From: Paracoccaceae bacterium | GTDB taxonomy: Bacteria; Pseudomonadota; Alphaproteobacteria; Rhodobacterales; Rhodobacteraceae | Direction of reading: 5' to 3' | Length of the DNA: 64,000 nt | Assembly: GCA_019911965.1 (NCBI GenBank) | Contig: JAIOJF010000049.1 | Coordinates: 1 to 64,000, forward strand | Shown: piece by piece, positions 53,037 through 61,710 of the stretch | Layout: each line of letters starts with the position of its first letter | How positions within the stretch are numbered: the stretch's first letter is position 1 | The notes under the pieces: model-generated | What the model was told of the DNA's origin: nothing | Database searches by the model: none | Seen by the model: the letters and a program-made list of their open reading frames with translations, nothing else | Program-made: the position numbers and the translations under genes

Positions 53037-53071
53037 TTTGGTATATTTGGGGCTGATCTAAATATACCAAA
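53037..53071. promoter_or_regulatory. perfect GntR operator
   Basis: Perfect 12-base arms TTTGGTATATTT (53037-53048) and AAATATACCAAA (53060-53071) around 11 bp, ending ten bases before the GntR start codon. It overlaps the ribosome-binding region, so binding would block its own gene. Confidence 0.8.
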
Positions 53072-53080
53072 AGGGCCGCA

Positions 53081-53722
53081 ATGGCTGCGCAATTGTCGGA
53101 AATCCAGGTCTATGTGCTGCGCGAGATCGTCGAGGGACGTTTGTCGCCCGGCGACCGCATCGACGAGGCGGCGATTGCATCGCGGTTCGGCGTGTCGAAA
53201 ACCCCGATCCGCGAGGCGATCCTGCAACTGGAAGCGCGCGGCGTGGTCGAAAAGCGCCCTCGGGCCGGTGCGGCGGTTGCAGGGCTGACGCCGGAAGAAC
53301 TGATCGAGTTTCTGGAACTGCATTCCGAACTGGAAGGTGCCGCAGCCTATCACGCGGCACGGCGGGCGACGCCATCGCAATTGCAAGCGCTGGAAGATGC
53401 CGCCGGGGCCTATGAAGCGCAGGTCGCGGCCGGGGCGCAGGGGACCTATGATCTGAACCTGGCCTTTCACCTGGCGGTGTTCGCCTGTTGCAACAACAAC
53501 GCACTGCAACTGGAACTGAACATGACGGGTGTTCGCCTGGTCGCCTATTTCCGTGCGCAGGAAGGGTTGCGGACGGGCACCGGCACGGCGGTCGATGAAC
53601 ACCGCGACATCGTCCGGGCCATCCGCGAAGGCCGGGCCGATGACGCCCGCGCCGCGATGCGCCAGCATGCCGAGATTTCATCGGATATCCTGCTGGATGT
53701 GCTGGCCCTGATGAAGGCCTGA
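53081..53722 (+). CDS. GntR-family regulator (FCD type)
   Basis: A 213-residue regulator. The winged helix-turn-helix is at residues 5-70 (IDEAAIASRFGVSKTPIREAILQLEARG) and the FCD ligand domain covers 75-205, with histidines in LAFHLAVF and QHAEIS that usually bind a metal. Such regulators often sense organic acids, which fits the preceding hydroxyacid genes. Its stop codon abuts the stop codon of the convergent marR gene with no base between. Confidence 0.9.
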   Translation: MAAQLSEIQVYVLREIVEGRLSPGDRIDEAAIASRFGVSKTPIREAILQLEARGVVEKRPRAGAAVAGLTPEELIEFLELHSELEGAAAYHAARRATPSQLQALEDAAGAYEAQVAAGAQGTYDLNLAFHLAVFACCNNNALQLELNMTGVRLVAYFRAQEGLRTGTGTAVDEHRDIVRAIREGRADDARAAMRQHAEISSDILLDVLALMKA

Positions 53723-54154
53723 TCAGGTAATCCGGTCAAGCAGTTGCAAGAGCAACGCCGCCTCGGCCTGGCTGAGCGGGGCCAGTGTTTCGGCGGTGAT
53801 GTCATGCGCCCGCGCCGCCAGATCGCGGTAAGCCGCCCTGCCCTCGGGGCTGAGATCGACGATGGTGCGGCGGCGGTCCACCTTGTCGCGCCCGGTGGTC
53901 ACGAGGCCACGCTTCACCAGACGGTCAACCACACCCTTGACGGTGGCCGCATCCATCGCCGTCAGCCGCCCCAGCGCGTTCTGCGATAACGGCCCCGTGT
54001 CACACAGCTTGGCCAGCACGGCGAACTGGGTCGGCGTCAGGTCGCCGATGCGGGCGGAAAAGATCGCCAGATGCCGCTGCGTTGCCCGGCGCAGGACAAA
54101 ACCGATCTGGTCGTCCAGTCGGTAGGGTGCAGGTTTGTTCGGGTTCGGTTTCAT
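53723..54154 (-). CDS. MarR-family regulator
   Basis: A 143-residue winged helix-turn-helix protein (LTPTQFAVLAKLCDTGPLSQ, then LGRLTAMDAATVKGVVDRLV as recognition part and a DRRRTIVDLSPEG wing). It is divergent from the molybdenum hydroxylase operon and probably represses it through the palindrome at 54211. The start MKPNPNKPAPYR is the first reasonable ATG; longer starts would run through the operator. Confidence 0.9.
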   Translation of the reverse strand: MKPNPNKPAPYRLDDQIGFVLRRATQRHLAIFSARIGDLTPTQFAVLAKLCDTGPLSQNALGRLTAMDAATVKGVVDRLVKRGLVTTGRDKVDRRRTIVDLSPEGRAAYRDLAARAHDITAETLAPLSQAEAALLLQLLDRIT

Positions 54155-54180
54155 CGCTCGTGACGGTGTCGCAAAATGGA

Positions 54181-54226
54181 TTGACAGTAAAGGACCTTGA
54201 CCGCAAAATCCATTTGTACACAAATG
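54181..54226 (+). promoter_or_regulatory. promoter and MarR operator of the hydroxylase operon
   Basis: A perfect -35 TTGACA (54181-54186), 17 bases, then a -10-like CAAAAT (54204-54209). Immediately after is a palindrome CATTTGT-AC-ACAAATG (54211-54226), symmetric further out with one mismatch. The palindrome would cover the transcription start, the classical position of a repressor site. Confidence 0.72.
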
Positions 54227-54249
54227 AATTTCCGGATTGGAGCCTTCTC

Positions 54250-55089
54250 ATGGCTTATCATCGCCCGCGCCAATTGTCCGAGGCGCTGTCGCTGTTGCAT
54301 TCGACCAATGCCGTGGTGCTGGCCGGTGGCAGCGATCTGTACCCGGCCATATCGGCGCGGCAATTGCCCGGGGATGTGCTGGACCTGACGGCGATTGACG
54401 CGCTGTGCGGGATATCGCGCGACGATGCTGGCTGGCGGATCGGAGCGACGACCACATGGTCCGCGATTGCCCGCGCCGATCTGCCACCCGCCTTTCGTGC
54501 CCTGCAACAGGCGGCGCGCGAGGTCGGAGCGATCCAGATCCAGAATTCCGGCACGATCGGCGGCAATCTCTGCAACGCCTCGCCTGCTGCGGACGGGGTG
54601 CCGCCGCTTCTGGTGCTGGACGCCGGGGTCGAACTGGCTTCGGCGCTTGGCAGCCGGCGCCTGCCCCTGGCGGAGTTTATCACCGGCGTGCGCCGCACCG
54701 CGCTGCAACCAGGTGAAATCGTGACGGCGGTACATGTGCCGACCAGTGCGGCAAATGGCGTGGCCGCCTTCGGCAAGCTGGGGGCGCGGGCCTATCTGGT
54801 GATCTCGATCGCGATGGTGGCGGTAAGGCTGGAACTGGAACAGGGGCGGATCAGTGCCGCAAGGGTCGCGGTCGGCTCATGCAGCCCGGTTGCCACGCGG
54901 CTGACCGGGTTCGAGGTGGCACTGATCGGCGGCAAAGCGGATCAGCCCGCGCTCTGGCGTGATGCTTTGGCCGAGGACATTTCGCAAAGGCTGACGCCGA
55001 TTGACGATATCCGCGCCGATGCCGCCTATCGCCGCGAGGCGGTGGAAGAACTTGTCATCCGCGCCCTGGCGCAGGCGGTGGCGGCATGA
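54250..55089 (+). CDS. xanthine-dehydrogenase-type FAD subunit (CoxM-like)
   Basis: A 279-residue FAD subunit of a molybdenum hydroxylase. FAD-binding segments are VLAGGSDLYP near residue 25 and TIGGNLCNASPAAD near residue 100. The start MAYHRPRQLS follows the operator region. The end overlaps the next gene (ATGA), so the two subunits are made together. It passes electrons from the iron-sulfur domain of its partner to an acceptor. Confidence 0.9.
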   Translation: MAYHRPRQLSEALSLLHSTNAVVLAGGSDLYPAISARQLPGDVLDLTAIDALCGISRDDAGWRIGATTTWSAIARADLPPAFRALQQAAREVGAIQIQNSGTIGGNLCNASPAADGVPPLLVLDAGVELASALGSRRLPLAEFITGVRRTALQPGEIVTAVHVPTSAANGVAAFGKLGARAYLVISIAMVAVRLELEQGRISAARVAVGSCSPVATRLTGFEVALIGGKADQPALWRDALAEDISQRLTPIDDIRADAAYRREAVEELVIRALAQAVAA

Positions 55090-57767
55090 GCCGGGACATA
55101 ACACAAGTGCGGTTTCGCCTGAACGGTATGGATCAGGCGCTGGAAACCGCGCCCTCGCGGCGGCTGAGTGCGGTTCTGCGCGACGATCTGGGCCTGACCG
55201 GCACCAAGATCGGCTGTGACGCTGGCGATTGCGGTGCCTGCACGGTGCTGGTGGACGGACGAGCGGTCTGTTCCTGCCTGATGCCGGTGGCACAGGCGGA
55301 CGGGGCCGAGATCACCACGGTCGAAGGCCTGGCCGATGCCGGCTTTGCCGCCTTGCAGCAGAGTTTCCTGCGCCACGGCGCGGCGCAATGTGGCATCTGC
55401 ACGCCCGGTATGCTGACCGCCGGGGCGGCGCTTCTGGCGACCACGCCACAGCCGACACGCGCCGAGGTCGAGGACGCCTTGGGCGGGGTTTTGTGCCGCT
55501 GCACCGGCTATGCCAAGATTGTCGATGCGGTGATGCAGGCCAATGTGCCGCAAGCCGCCCCGGCCCTGGTGCCGGTGGGCAGCGCGGTGGGCGCGCGGGT
55601 GGAACGGCTGGACGGTGCCGCCAAGGTGGCCGGGTCCGAGGTTTTCGGCGCGGACGAATACCGCAGCGATGCGCTTGAGGTGCGCGCGATCCGCTCGCCG
55701 CATTATCACGCCGCCTTCGGCTTTGGCGATCTGGCGGGCTGGCAGGCATCGCATCCCGGTGTGGTGGCGGTGCTGACTGCCGCCGACATTCCCGGCCAAA
55801 ACTGCTTTGGCACCATTCCGGCCTTTGCCGATCAGCCTATGCTTGCCGAGACCACCGTGCGGATGCGCGGCGAGGCGGTGGCGCTGGTGGTGGGCGAGGC
55901 GGAGGCGATCCGCGATCTGAGCCTCGATCTTTTTCCCGTCACCTGGCAGGCCCTGCCGCATGTGCTGGATACCACGCCCGCACTGGCCCAAGACGCGCCG
56001 CAACTTCATGCCAGCCGAACCGGGAACGTGATGACCAGCGGGCTGGTGCGCAGCGGTGATGCCGAAGCGGCGCTGCGCGAGGCCGCCCACAAGGCCAGCG
56101 TCAACTTCCGCACGGCTTACGTCGAACATGCCTATATCGAGCCCGAGGCCGGTATCGCCTGGCTGGACGGCGACATGCTGGTGATCCAGGCCTGCACCCA
56201 GGCGCCGGTGATGGACCAGGAAGAAACCGCGAAACTGCTGGGCCTGCCCAAGGATCGGGTGCGGATCATTCCATCGGCCACCGGCGGCGGCTTCGGCTCG
56301 AAACTGGATGTCTCGCTGCAACCGCTGATCGGGCTGGCGGTGCTGAAGACCGGGCGGGCCTGCCGGATGGTCTATTCGCGTCAGGAATCCATGACCTCGA
56401 CCACCAAGCGGCACCCTTCGCAGGCGGTGGCGCGGGCGGGGTGCGATGCCGAGGGGCGGATCACCGCGCTGCATTATCGCGGCGATTTCAACACCGGGGC
56501 CTATGCCTCGTGGGGGCCGACAGTGGCGGGCCGGGTGCCGGTTCATGCCTCGGGTCCGTACCGGGTGGCGAATTACGATGCCGAGGCGCGGGCGATCCAT
56601 TCCAACGGCCCGATCTCGGGTGCGTTCCGGGGCTTCGGCGTGCCACAGGCGGCGCTGGCACAGGAAATGCTGTTTGAGGATCTCGCACTGGCGGGCGGCT
56701 GGGACCGGCTGGAGTTTCGCCTCAACAATGCGCTGCGCGACGGTGACAGGGCGACCTTCGGGCAGGTTCTGCGCTCGGTCGGGATCGCCGATTGCCTGAC
56801 GGCGTTGCAGCCGCACTGGCAGGCCCTGCTGGTGGAAACCGCTGCCTTCAACGCCGCCAATGCGAACCGCAAGCGCGGCATCGGCGTGGCGTCCTGCTGG
56901 TATGGCTGCGGCAATACCGGCCTGTCCAATCCATCGACCATCCGCGCCGGGGTAACCCATGCGGGCCGGGTGGTGCTGCACCAGGGGGCGACGGATATCG
57001 GCCAGGGTGCCAATACCGTCATCACCCAGATCTTCGCCGATGCGGCGGGCCTGTCGCTGGCGGATATCGATCTGATCGGAGCCGATACCTCCCTGACGCC
57101 CGATTGCGGCAAGACCTCGGCTTCGCGCCAGACCTTCGTGACCGGGCGGGCGGCGGAAAAGGCGGGCCGTGCGTTGCGGGCCAAATTGTCCAATTCCGGC
57201 GAAGGGGCGGCGTGGCGCAGGCTGGTGGCGGACATGCCGGCGGATGCCCTTGGCTACGCGATCTCGGTCGAGGAAACATATGATCCGCCGACCAAACCCC
57301 TGGATGCGAATGGCCAGGGCGAGCCTTACGCGGTTTACGGCTATGGCGCGCATCTGGCCGAGGTCGAGGTGGATATGCGGCTGGGCAATGTGAAGGTCCG
57401 CCAGTTGATCGCGGCGCATGATCTGGGCCGCACCATCAATCCTTTGCTAGCGGAAGGCCAGGTCGAAGGTGGCGTGGCGCAGGGGCTTGGTCTGGCCCTG
57501 ATGGAGGAATACGTGCCGGGGCGCACCGAGAACCTGCACGATTACCTGATCCCGACATTCGGCGACATGCCGCGCATCACCTCGATCTTCATCGAAAAGC
57601 CCGAGCCGGAAGGCCCGTTCGGCGCAAGGGGGCTGGGCGAGCATGTGCTGATCCCGACCGCACCGGCGATCCTGAACGCCATCCGCCACGCCTCGGGCGC
57701 GCGGCTCACGCAAGTGCCGGCGCTGCCCTATCGGGTGCTGGCGGCGATCCGGGAGGCTCGGACATGA
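55086..57767 (+). CDS. fused 2Fe-2S and molybdenum subunit of a hydroxylase
   Basis: An 893-residue fusion. Residues 1-155 form the two [2Fe-2S] domains (C44-x4-C49-x2-C52-x11-C64, then C102, C105, C137, C139). Residues 170-893 form the molybdenum domain with the cofactor segment GATDIGQGANT and the catalytic glutamate in ARGLGEHVLIP. This family hydroxylates N-heterocycles or aldehydes with water as the oxygen source. Its context (6-hydroxynicotinate-reductase-like gene) suggests a nitrogen heterocycle such as nicotinate. No XdhC-type maturation gene is nearby. Confidence 0.88.
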   Translation: MSRDITQVRFRLNGMDQALETAPSRRLSAVLRDDLGLTGTKIGCDAGDCGACTVLVDGRAVCSCLMPVAQADGAEITTVEGLADAGFAALQQSFLRHGAAQCGICTPGMLTAGAALLATTPQPTRAEVEDALGGVLCRCTGYAKIVDAVMQANVPQAAPALVPVGSAVGARVERLDGAAKVAGSEVFGADEYRSDALEVRAIRSPHYHAAFGFGDLAGWQASHPGVVAVLTAADIPGQNCFGTIPAFADQPMLAETTVRMRGEAVALVVGEAEAIRDLSLDLFPVTWQALPHVLDTTPALAQDAPQLHASRTGNVMTSGLVRSGDAEAALREAAHKASVNFRTAYVEHAYIEPEAGIAWLDGDMLVIQACTQAPVMDQEETAKLLGLPKDRVRIIPSATGGGFGSKLDVSLQPLIGLAVLKTGRACRMVYSRQESMTSTTKRHPSQAVARAGCDAEGRITALHYRGDFNTGAYASWGPTVAGRVPVHASGPYRVANYDAEARAIHSNGPISGAFRGFGVPQAALAQEMLFEDLALAGGWDRLEFRLNNALRDGDRATFGQVLRSVGIADCLTALQPHWQALLVETAAFNAANANRKRGIGVASCWYGCGNTGLSNPSTIRAGVTHAGRVVLHQGATDIGQGANTVITQIFADAAGLSLADIDLIGADTSLTPDCGKTSASRQTFVTGRAAEKAGRALRAKLSNSGEGAAWRRLVADMPADALGYAISVEETYDPPTKPLDANGQGEPYAVYGYGAHLAEVEVDMRLGNVKVRQLIAAHDLGRTINPLLAEGQVEGGVAQGLGLALMEEYVPGRTENLHDYLIPTFGDMPRITSIFIEKPEPEGPFGARGLGEHVLIPTAPAILNAIRHASGARLTQVPALPYRVLAAIREART

Positions 57768-57801
57768 GGGCGGGTGATCTGGCCTTCCATCGCGGCCATT
57801 C

Positions 57802-57846
57802 TGGCACGGGGGGCACCCCGGGCCGCGCCCCGCTGGCCGACAGGCG
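57802..57846 (-). repeat. dispersed intergenic repeat, copy 2
   Basis: 45 bases that, on the minus strand, match copy 1 (39640-39685) with one indel and one substitution. It fills much of the 135-bp gap between the hydroxylase and the reductase-like gene, so it may separate or modulate their transcription. Confidence 0.75.
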
Positions 57847-57902
57847 ATCCTCCGAGGGCAGGCAGGTTGCCCTTTTCACAAACCCCAACCCGGATGGCAC
57901 AG

Positions 57903-59372
57903 ATGACTGACAGCCGCGACACCCGCCCAGAGAAAATCCGCTGCGATGCCTGCCCGGTGATGTGCTACGTTGCCGAAGGCAAGGCCGGGGCCTGCGATCG
58001 CTACGCCAATGAAGGCGGGAAGATCATCCGCTGCGATCCCCTGACCATCCTCGACGCCCGCATCAAGGCCGGTGACGAGGTGAAGCCTTTTCTGAAGGCC
58101 GACTGGGACGGCTCGATCGTCGAGACCGGCCAGAGCTTCGTCAGTGCCATCGGGTCCGGCACCACCTATCCCGATTACAAGCCCGCGCCCTTCATCGTCA
58201 GCCAGATGATCGACGGCGCGGATATGGTGACGGTGGTGACCGAAGCGATCTTTTCCTATTGCGGTGCCAAGGTGAAGATCGACACTGACCGGCACCTTGG
58301 CCCGGAAGCGGCAATGGTCCGGGTGGACGGCGAGGCCATCGGCCATGTCATGACATCGGAATACGGCAGCCAGATGCTCTCGCTCGGCGGGGTGGATCAC
58401 CTGACCGGCGGCAGCAAGGCCGAAGGCCGGGTGACCTGCGATGCGCTGATGCGGCTGTGCAACCGCGAGGCGGTGGAGATGTCGGTGGATAACGGCTCGA
58501 CCGTGGTGGTGCAGGCCGGCCAGCCGCCTATCGTTGATGGCAATCTGGAACACCGGATGCGGGTCGGCTGCGGGTCGGCCACCATCGGCATGTTCGCCTC
58601 GCAATGGCGCGGGCTGGTGGACGAGGTGGTGGTGGTCGACGATCACATCACCGGCGTGGTCAGCGAACATCAGGCCGGCAAGGTGCTGGGCTGGGAAGAT
58701 ACCGGCATCAGGATCCTCGGGCGGCGCTCGACCCCGGGGCGGTATTTCCAGGTGGCCGATCCGGGGCTGGGCTGGGGCGGTACGAATATCGAGGACCCGC
58801 TGGCGATCCTTGGTGCGTGGAACCCCAAGAAGGGTGCGCGGCCCGGCCTGACGCTGCTGATGGTCTCGACCACCGGCGAGCAATTTGCCTATTACCGGCT
58901 GGACGATAACCTTGATCCGGTGAAACTGCCGCTGCCCGACAGCCTGCGCCGCTCGGTCGACCTGATCGACGAAAACTGCGAGCCGGCCTTGTGTTCGGTC
59001 CTGTTCATGGGTGGTGCGGGCGGCAGCCTGCGTTCGGGCGTGACACAGAACCCGGTGCAACTGACACGCTCGGTCAAGGCGCTGGGAACCCGGGTGACCT
59101 GCGGCGGAGCGCCGGTCTATGTCTGGCCGGGGGGCGGGATCACGCTGATGGTGGATGTGCTGGCGATGCCGGAAGGCTCGTTCGGCTATGTGCCGACCCC
59201 GGCGATTGTGGCACCCCTGGAATTCACCATGAAGCAGGCGGAATATGCGCGGCTGGGCGGGCATATGGCCTCGATCCGCACAATGGCGGATGTGCTGGAA
59301 AGCGGCGGCGAATATGGCCACGATATAAGGGGCATTGCACCGGAGAGGGGCGATCTACCGTGGCGGCGATAA
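57903..59372 (+). CDS. 6-hydroxynicotinate-reductase-like Fe-S protein
   Basis: A 489-residue protein similar to the 6-hydroxynicotinate reductase (Hnr) of nicotinate fermentation. N-terminal cysteines C14, C17, C21, C31 and C44 can bind a [4Fe-4S] cluster. Residues 378-384 read SGVTQNP, close to the S/T-G-A-T motif that receives covalent FMN in RnfG/NqrC-type proteins, with T381 as candidate. No signal peptide. In the known pathway the enzyme reduces 6-hydroxynicotinate to the tetrahydro compound. The substrate here is inferred. I use the ATG at 57903; an ATG three codons earlier is equally possible. Confidence 0.75.
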   Translation: MTDSRDTRPEKIRCDACPVMCYVAEGKAGACDRYANEGGKIIRCDPLTILDARIKAGDEVKPFLKADWDGSIVETGQSFVSAIGSGTTYPDYKPAPFIVSQMIDGADMVTVVTEAIFSYCGAKVKIDTDRHLGPEAAMVRVDGEAIGHVMTSEYGSQMLSLGGVDHLTGGSKAEGRVTCDALMRLCNREAVEMSVDNGSTVVVQAGQPPIVDGNLEHRMRVGCGSATIGMFASQWRGLVDEVVVVDDHITGVVSEHQAGKVLGWEDTGIRILGRRSTPGRYFQVADPGLGWGGTNIEDPLAILGAWNPKKGARPGLTLLMVSTTGEQFAYYRLDDNLDPVKLPLPDSLRRSVDLIDENCEPALCSVLFMGGAGGSLRSGVTQNPVQLTRSVKALGTRVTCGGAPVYVWPGGGITLMVDVLAMPEGSFGYVPTPAIVAPLEFTMKQAEYARLGGHMASIRTMADVLESGGEYGHDIRGIAPERGDLPWRR

Positions 59373-59373
59373 G

Positions 59374-60222
59374 ATGAGCGCGCCCGCGATGCGGATGCTG
59401 GATGCCAAACGGCTGCACCTGCAACACGGCCCGATCGACCTGATTGTCGAGGTCTGGGGGCGCGACCGCGAGGCCGCGCTGCGACAGGCGGCGGTACGGT
59501 TCGAGACCGTGCTGGCGGAACTGGTGGACGAACTTGCAATCCTGCGCCAGCCACTGCGCAAGGGGCAAGGGCCGAGCGGTGCAATTGCCCGCCGGATGGC
59601 CGATGCAGTCGCGCCGTTCGATAGCTTCATCACGCCGATGGCAGCGGTTGCCGGGGCGGTGGCGGACGAGGTTTGCGCCGCGATGGTGGCGGGCATGCGG
59701 CTGGACCGGGCCTATGTGAACAATGGCGGCGATATCGCGGTCTGGCTGGCCGAGGGGCAGCAACTGACGGCCCTGATCCATGATCGCGGCGATGCCGGGC
59801 GGGTGGTGCTGCGCCACCGCGACCGCGCGCGTGGCATTGCCACCTCCGGGCGGGGCGGACGCAGCCACAGCCTCGGGATCGCCGATGCGGTGACGGTGCT
59901 GGCGGGCAGTAGTGCTGCGGCGGATGCGGCGGCGACGCTGATTGCCAATGCGGTCGATCTGCCCTTGCATCCCGGTATTGACCGGGTGCCGGCCTCGGAT
60001 CTGTCACCCGACAGCGATCTTGGCACGCGGCTGGTAACGCGCCATGTTGCAGGGCTGACCGCTGGCGATGTCGCACAAGCGCTGGATGCCGGGCGGCGCG
60101 TTGCCGACAGGATGCTGAAACAGGGTCTGATCGAAGCGGCGACGCTGTTCTTGAACGGGGAAACGCGGCTCTCGGGCGCATTCCCGCAAACCGAACCCAG
60201 GGAGATGGCCAATCATGCCTGA
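59374..60222 (+). CDS. UPF0280 family protein, ApbE-like
   Basis: A 282-residue protein of the uncharacterised UPF0280 family. Its centre resembles flavin transferase ApbE: NNGGDIAVW (116-124), TSGRGGRSH (157-165) and DAVTVLAGSSAAADAAAT (171-188) follow the order of ApbE segments. It starts one base after the reductase-like stop and overlaps the next gene. I infer a flavin-related task, perhaps attaching flavin to the reductase before it. Direct evidence is lacking. Confidence 0.82.
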   Translation: MSAPAMRMLDAKRLHLQHGPIDLIVEVWGRDREAALRQAAVRFETVLAELVDELAILRQPLRKGQGPSGAIARRMADAVAPFDSFITPMAAVAGAVADEVCAAMVAGMRLDRAYVNNGGDIAVWLAEGQQLTALIHDRGDAGRVVLRHRDRARGIATSGRGGRSHSLGIADAVTVLAGSSAAADAAATLIANAVDLPLHPGIDRVPASDLSPDSDLGTRLVTRHVAGLTAGDVAQALDAGRRVADRMLKQGLIEAATLFLNGETRLSGAFPQTEPREMANHA

Positions 60223-60796
60223 CTTCAGACTGCGCAAGACGATGCTGTTCATCGAGGATATCCACCATGACGGCGGCCCGGTCGCCGAGCATCCGCGGCA
60301 AAGGGCGGCCATGCTGGCGCTGGTCTCGAACCCCTTCGCCGGGCGGCACGAGGGTGATCTGCAATCGGCGATGGACGATCTGAAACCCTTGGGCCTGATG
60401 ATGACCGACCGGCTGATCGCGGCCTTGGGCGGGATTGACGGGATTGACGGCTATGGCAAGGCGGGCCTTGCGGGCGAGGGTGGCGAGCTGGAGCATACCG
60501 CGCTCTGGCATGTCCCCGGCGGCTACGCGATGCGGGCGCGGCTGGGCGAGGCCAGGGCAATCGTGCCATCGGCCATGAAGGTCGGCGGCATGGGCTGCCG
60601 TATCGACATACCGCTGGGCCATATCAACGCCGCCTATGTGCGCAGCCATTTCGACGCGATGGAGGTCGGCGTACCGGATGGCCCGAAAGCCGGCGAATTG
60701 CTGTTCGCACTGGCGATGACCAAAGGCCCGCGCATCCACAGCCGCATGGGCGGGCTGGAAAGCTGGCAGGTGAAGGGCGAAGACGGGTTGCGTTAA
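60215..60796 (+). CDS. amino acid synthesis family protein (DUF1185)
   Basis: A 193-residue protein of the family named amino acid synthesis (DUF1185), function unknown. Conserved-looking parts are MLFIEDIHHDGG at the start, HTALWHVPGGYAMRA, and VGGMGCRIDIPLGHINAAYVR followed by FDAMEVGVPDGP. Its start lies inside the end of UPF0280, with GGGAG upstream, so the two are coupled. It may carry out a hydrolytic or isomerising step on the ring-derived product; this is a guess from context. Confidence 0.8.
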   Translation: MPDFRLRKTMLFIEDIHHDGGPVAEHPRQRAAMLALVSNPFAGRHEGDLQSAMDDLKPLGLMMTDRLIAALGGIDGIDGYGKAGLAGEGGELEHTALWHVPGGYAMRARLGEARAIVPSAMKVGGMGCRIDIPLGHINAAYVRSHFDAMEVGVPDGPKAGELLFALAMTKGPRIHSRMGGLESWQVKGEDGLR

Positions 60797-60808
60797 CGAT
60801 GCCACGAC

Positions 60809-60827
60809 GCCTCCGGCGGGAGTATTT
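60809..60827. terminator. small hairpin with TATTT tail between convergent genes
   Basis: CTCC-GGCG-GGAG followed by TATTT, 13 bases after the DUF1185 stop and before the end of truA. A similar GAGTATTTCCG stretch follows pta. Such CCTCCGGCGGGAGTATTT sequences recur at gene ends in Rhodobacteraceae as far as I recall. Confidence 0.5.
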
Positions 60828-60843
60828 CCGCTAAAAAAGAAGG

Positions 60844-61611
60844 CTACGCGAATGGGTCGTCGGGGTAGGTGACACCGGTAAGGTACAGGCCATGCGGCGG
60901 GCAGACCGGGCCGCAGGCGGCGCGGTCGCGGGCGGCAAGCGCGGTTTTCACCTGGGCGGGTGGCCAGTTTCCGGCACCTACCCGCTCCAGCGTGCCGACG
61001 ATGCTGCGGACCTGGTTATGCAGGAACGAACGTGCCGCAAGGGTAAAGCGGTACTCGGTGCCGTATGGGCCTCTGATTTCCTCGATCTCCAGCCTGTCGA
61101 GGGTCTTGACCGGCGAAGTCGCCTGGCATTGCACCGCGCGGAAGGTGGTGAAATCGTGCTGGCCGGTCAGGTAGCTGGCCGCCGCGCGCATCGCGTCGAC
61201 GTCCAGATCATGGCCGACCTGCCATAGAAGGCCGCGTTCCAGCACCAGCGGAGCGCGGCGGCTGATCAGGCGGAACAGGTAACGTCGCCCGGTGGCCGAG
61301 AACCGCGCGTGGAAATCGCCGGGCACAAGAGCGGCGGCCAGAACCGCCACCGGGGCGGGTTTCAAATGGAAGTTCAGCGCCTGTGACAGACGAAACGGGT
61401 CCCAGTCGCGCTGCATATCGCAATGCACCACCTGGCCTGTGGCATGCACACCGGCATCGGTGCGTCCGGCAGCAGCGATGGACGGCACGTTTGCATCCAG
61501 CTTGCGCAAGGCTTCTTCCAGCGCCTGCTGCACGGATGGATGCGCCTGCTGGCGCTGCCAGCCGCAGAACGGCGATCCGTCATATTCCAGTTTGAGGGCA
61601 TAGCGTGGCAT
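60844..61611 (-). CDS. truA: tRNA pseudouridine(38-40) synthase
   Basis: A 255-residue enzyme that makes pseudouridine in the anticodon arm of tRNAs. The catalytic aspartate is in the [17 protein letters not shown] motif. The N-terminal [18 protein letters not shown] and C-terminal [13 protein letters not shown] segments are typical. The start [10 protein letters not shown] is the conserved N-terminus; a longer open frame upstream lacks similarity. Confidence 0.96.
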   Translation of the reverse strand: MPRYALKLEYDGSPFCGWQRQQAHPSVQQALEEALRKLDANVPSIAAAGRTDAGVHATGQVVHCDMQRDWDPFRLSQALNFHLKPAPVAVLAAALVPGDFHARFSATGRRYLFRLISRRAPLVLERGLLWQVGHDLDVDAMRAAASYLTGQHDFTTFRAVQCQATSPVKTLDRLEIEEIRGPYGTEYRFTLAARSFLHNQVRSIVGTLERVGAGNWPPAQVKTALAARDRAACGPVCPPHGLYLTGVTYPDDPFA

Positions 61612-61710
61612 GGCGCGAGCGATAGCGAAACCCGCGATGCTTTTCCAGCCCCCTGTCAATTCCGCCAAAAACCCTTATCTGGGGGTCAGGAGATCGGAAA
61701 GGTTTGAGAA

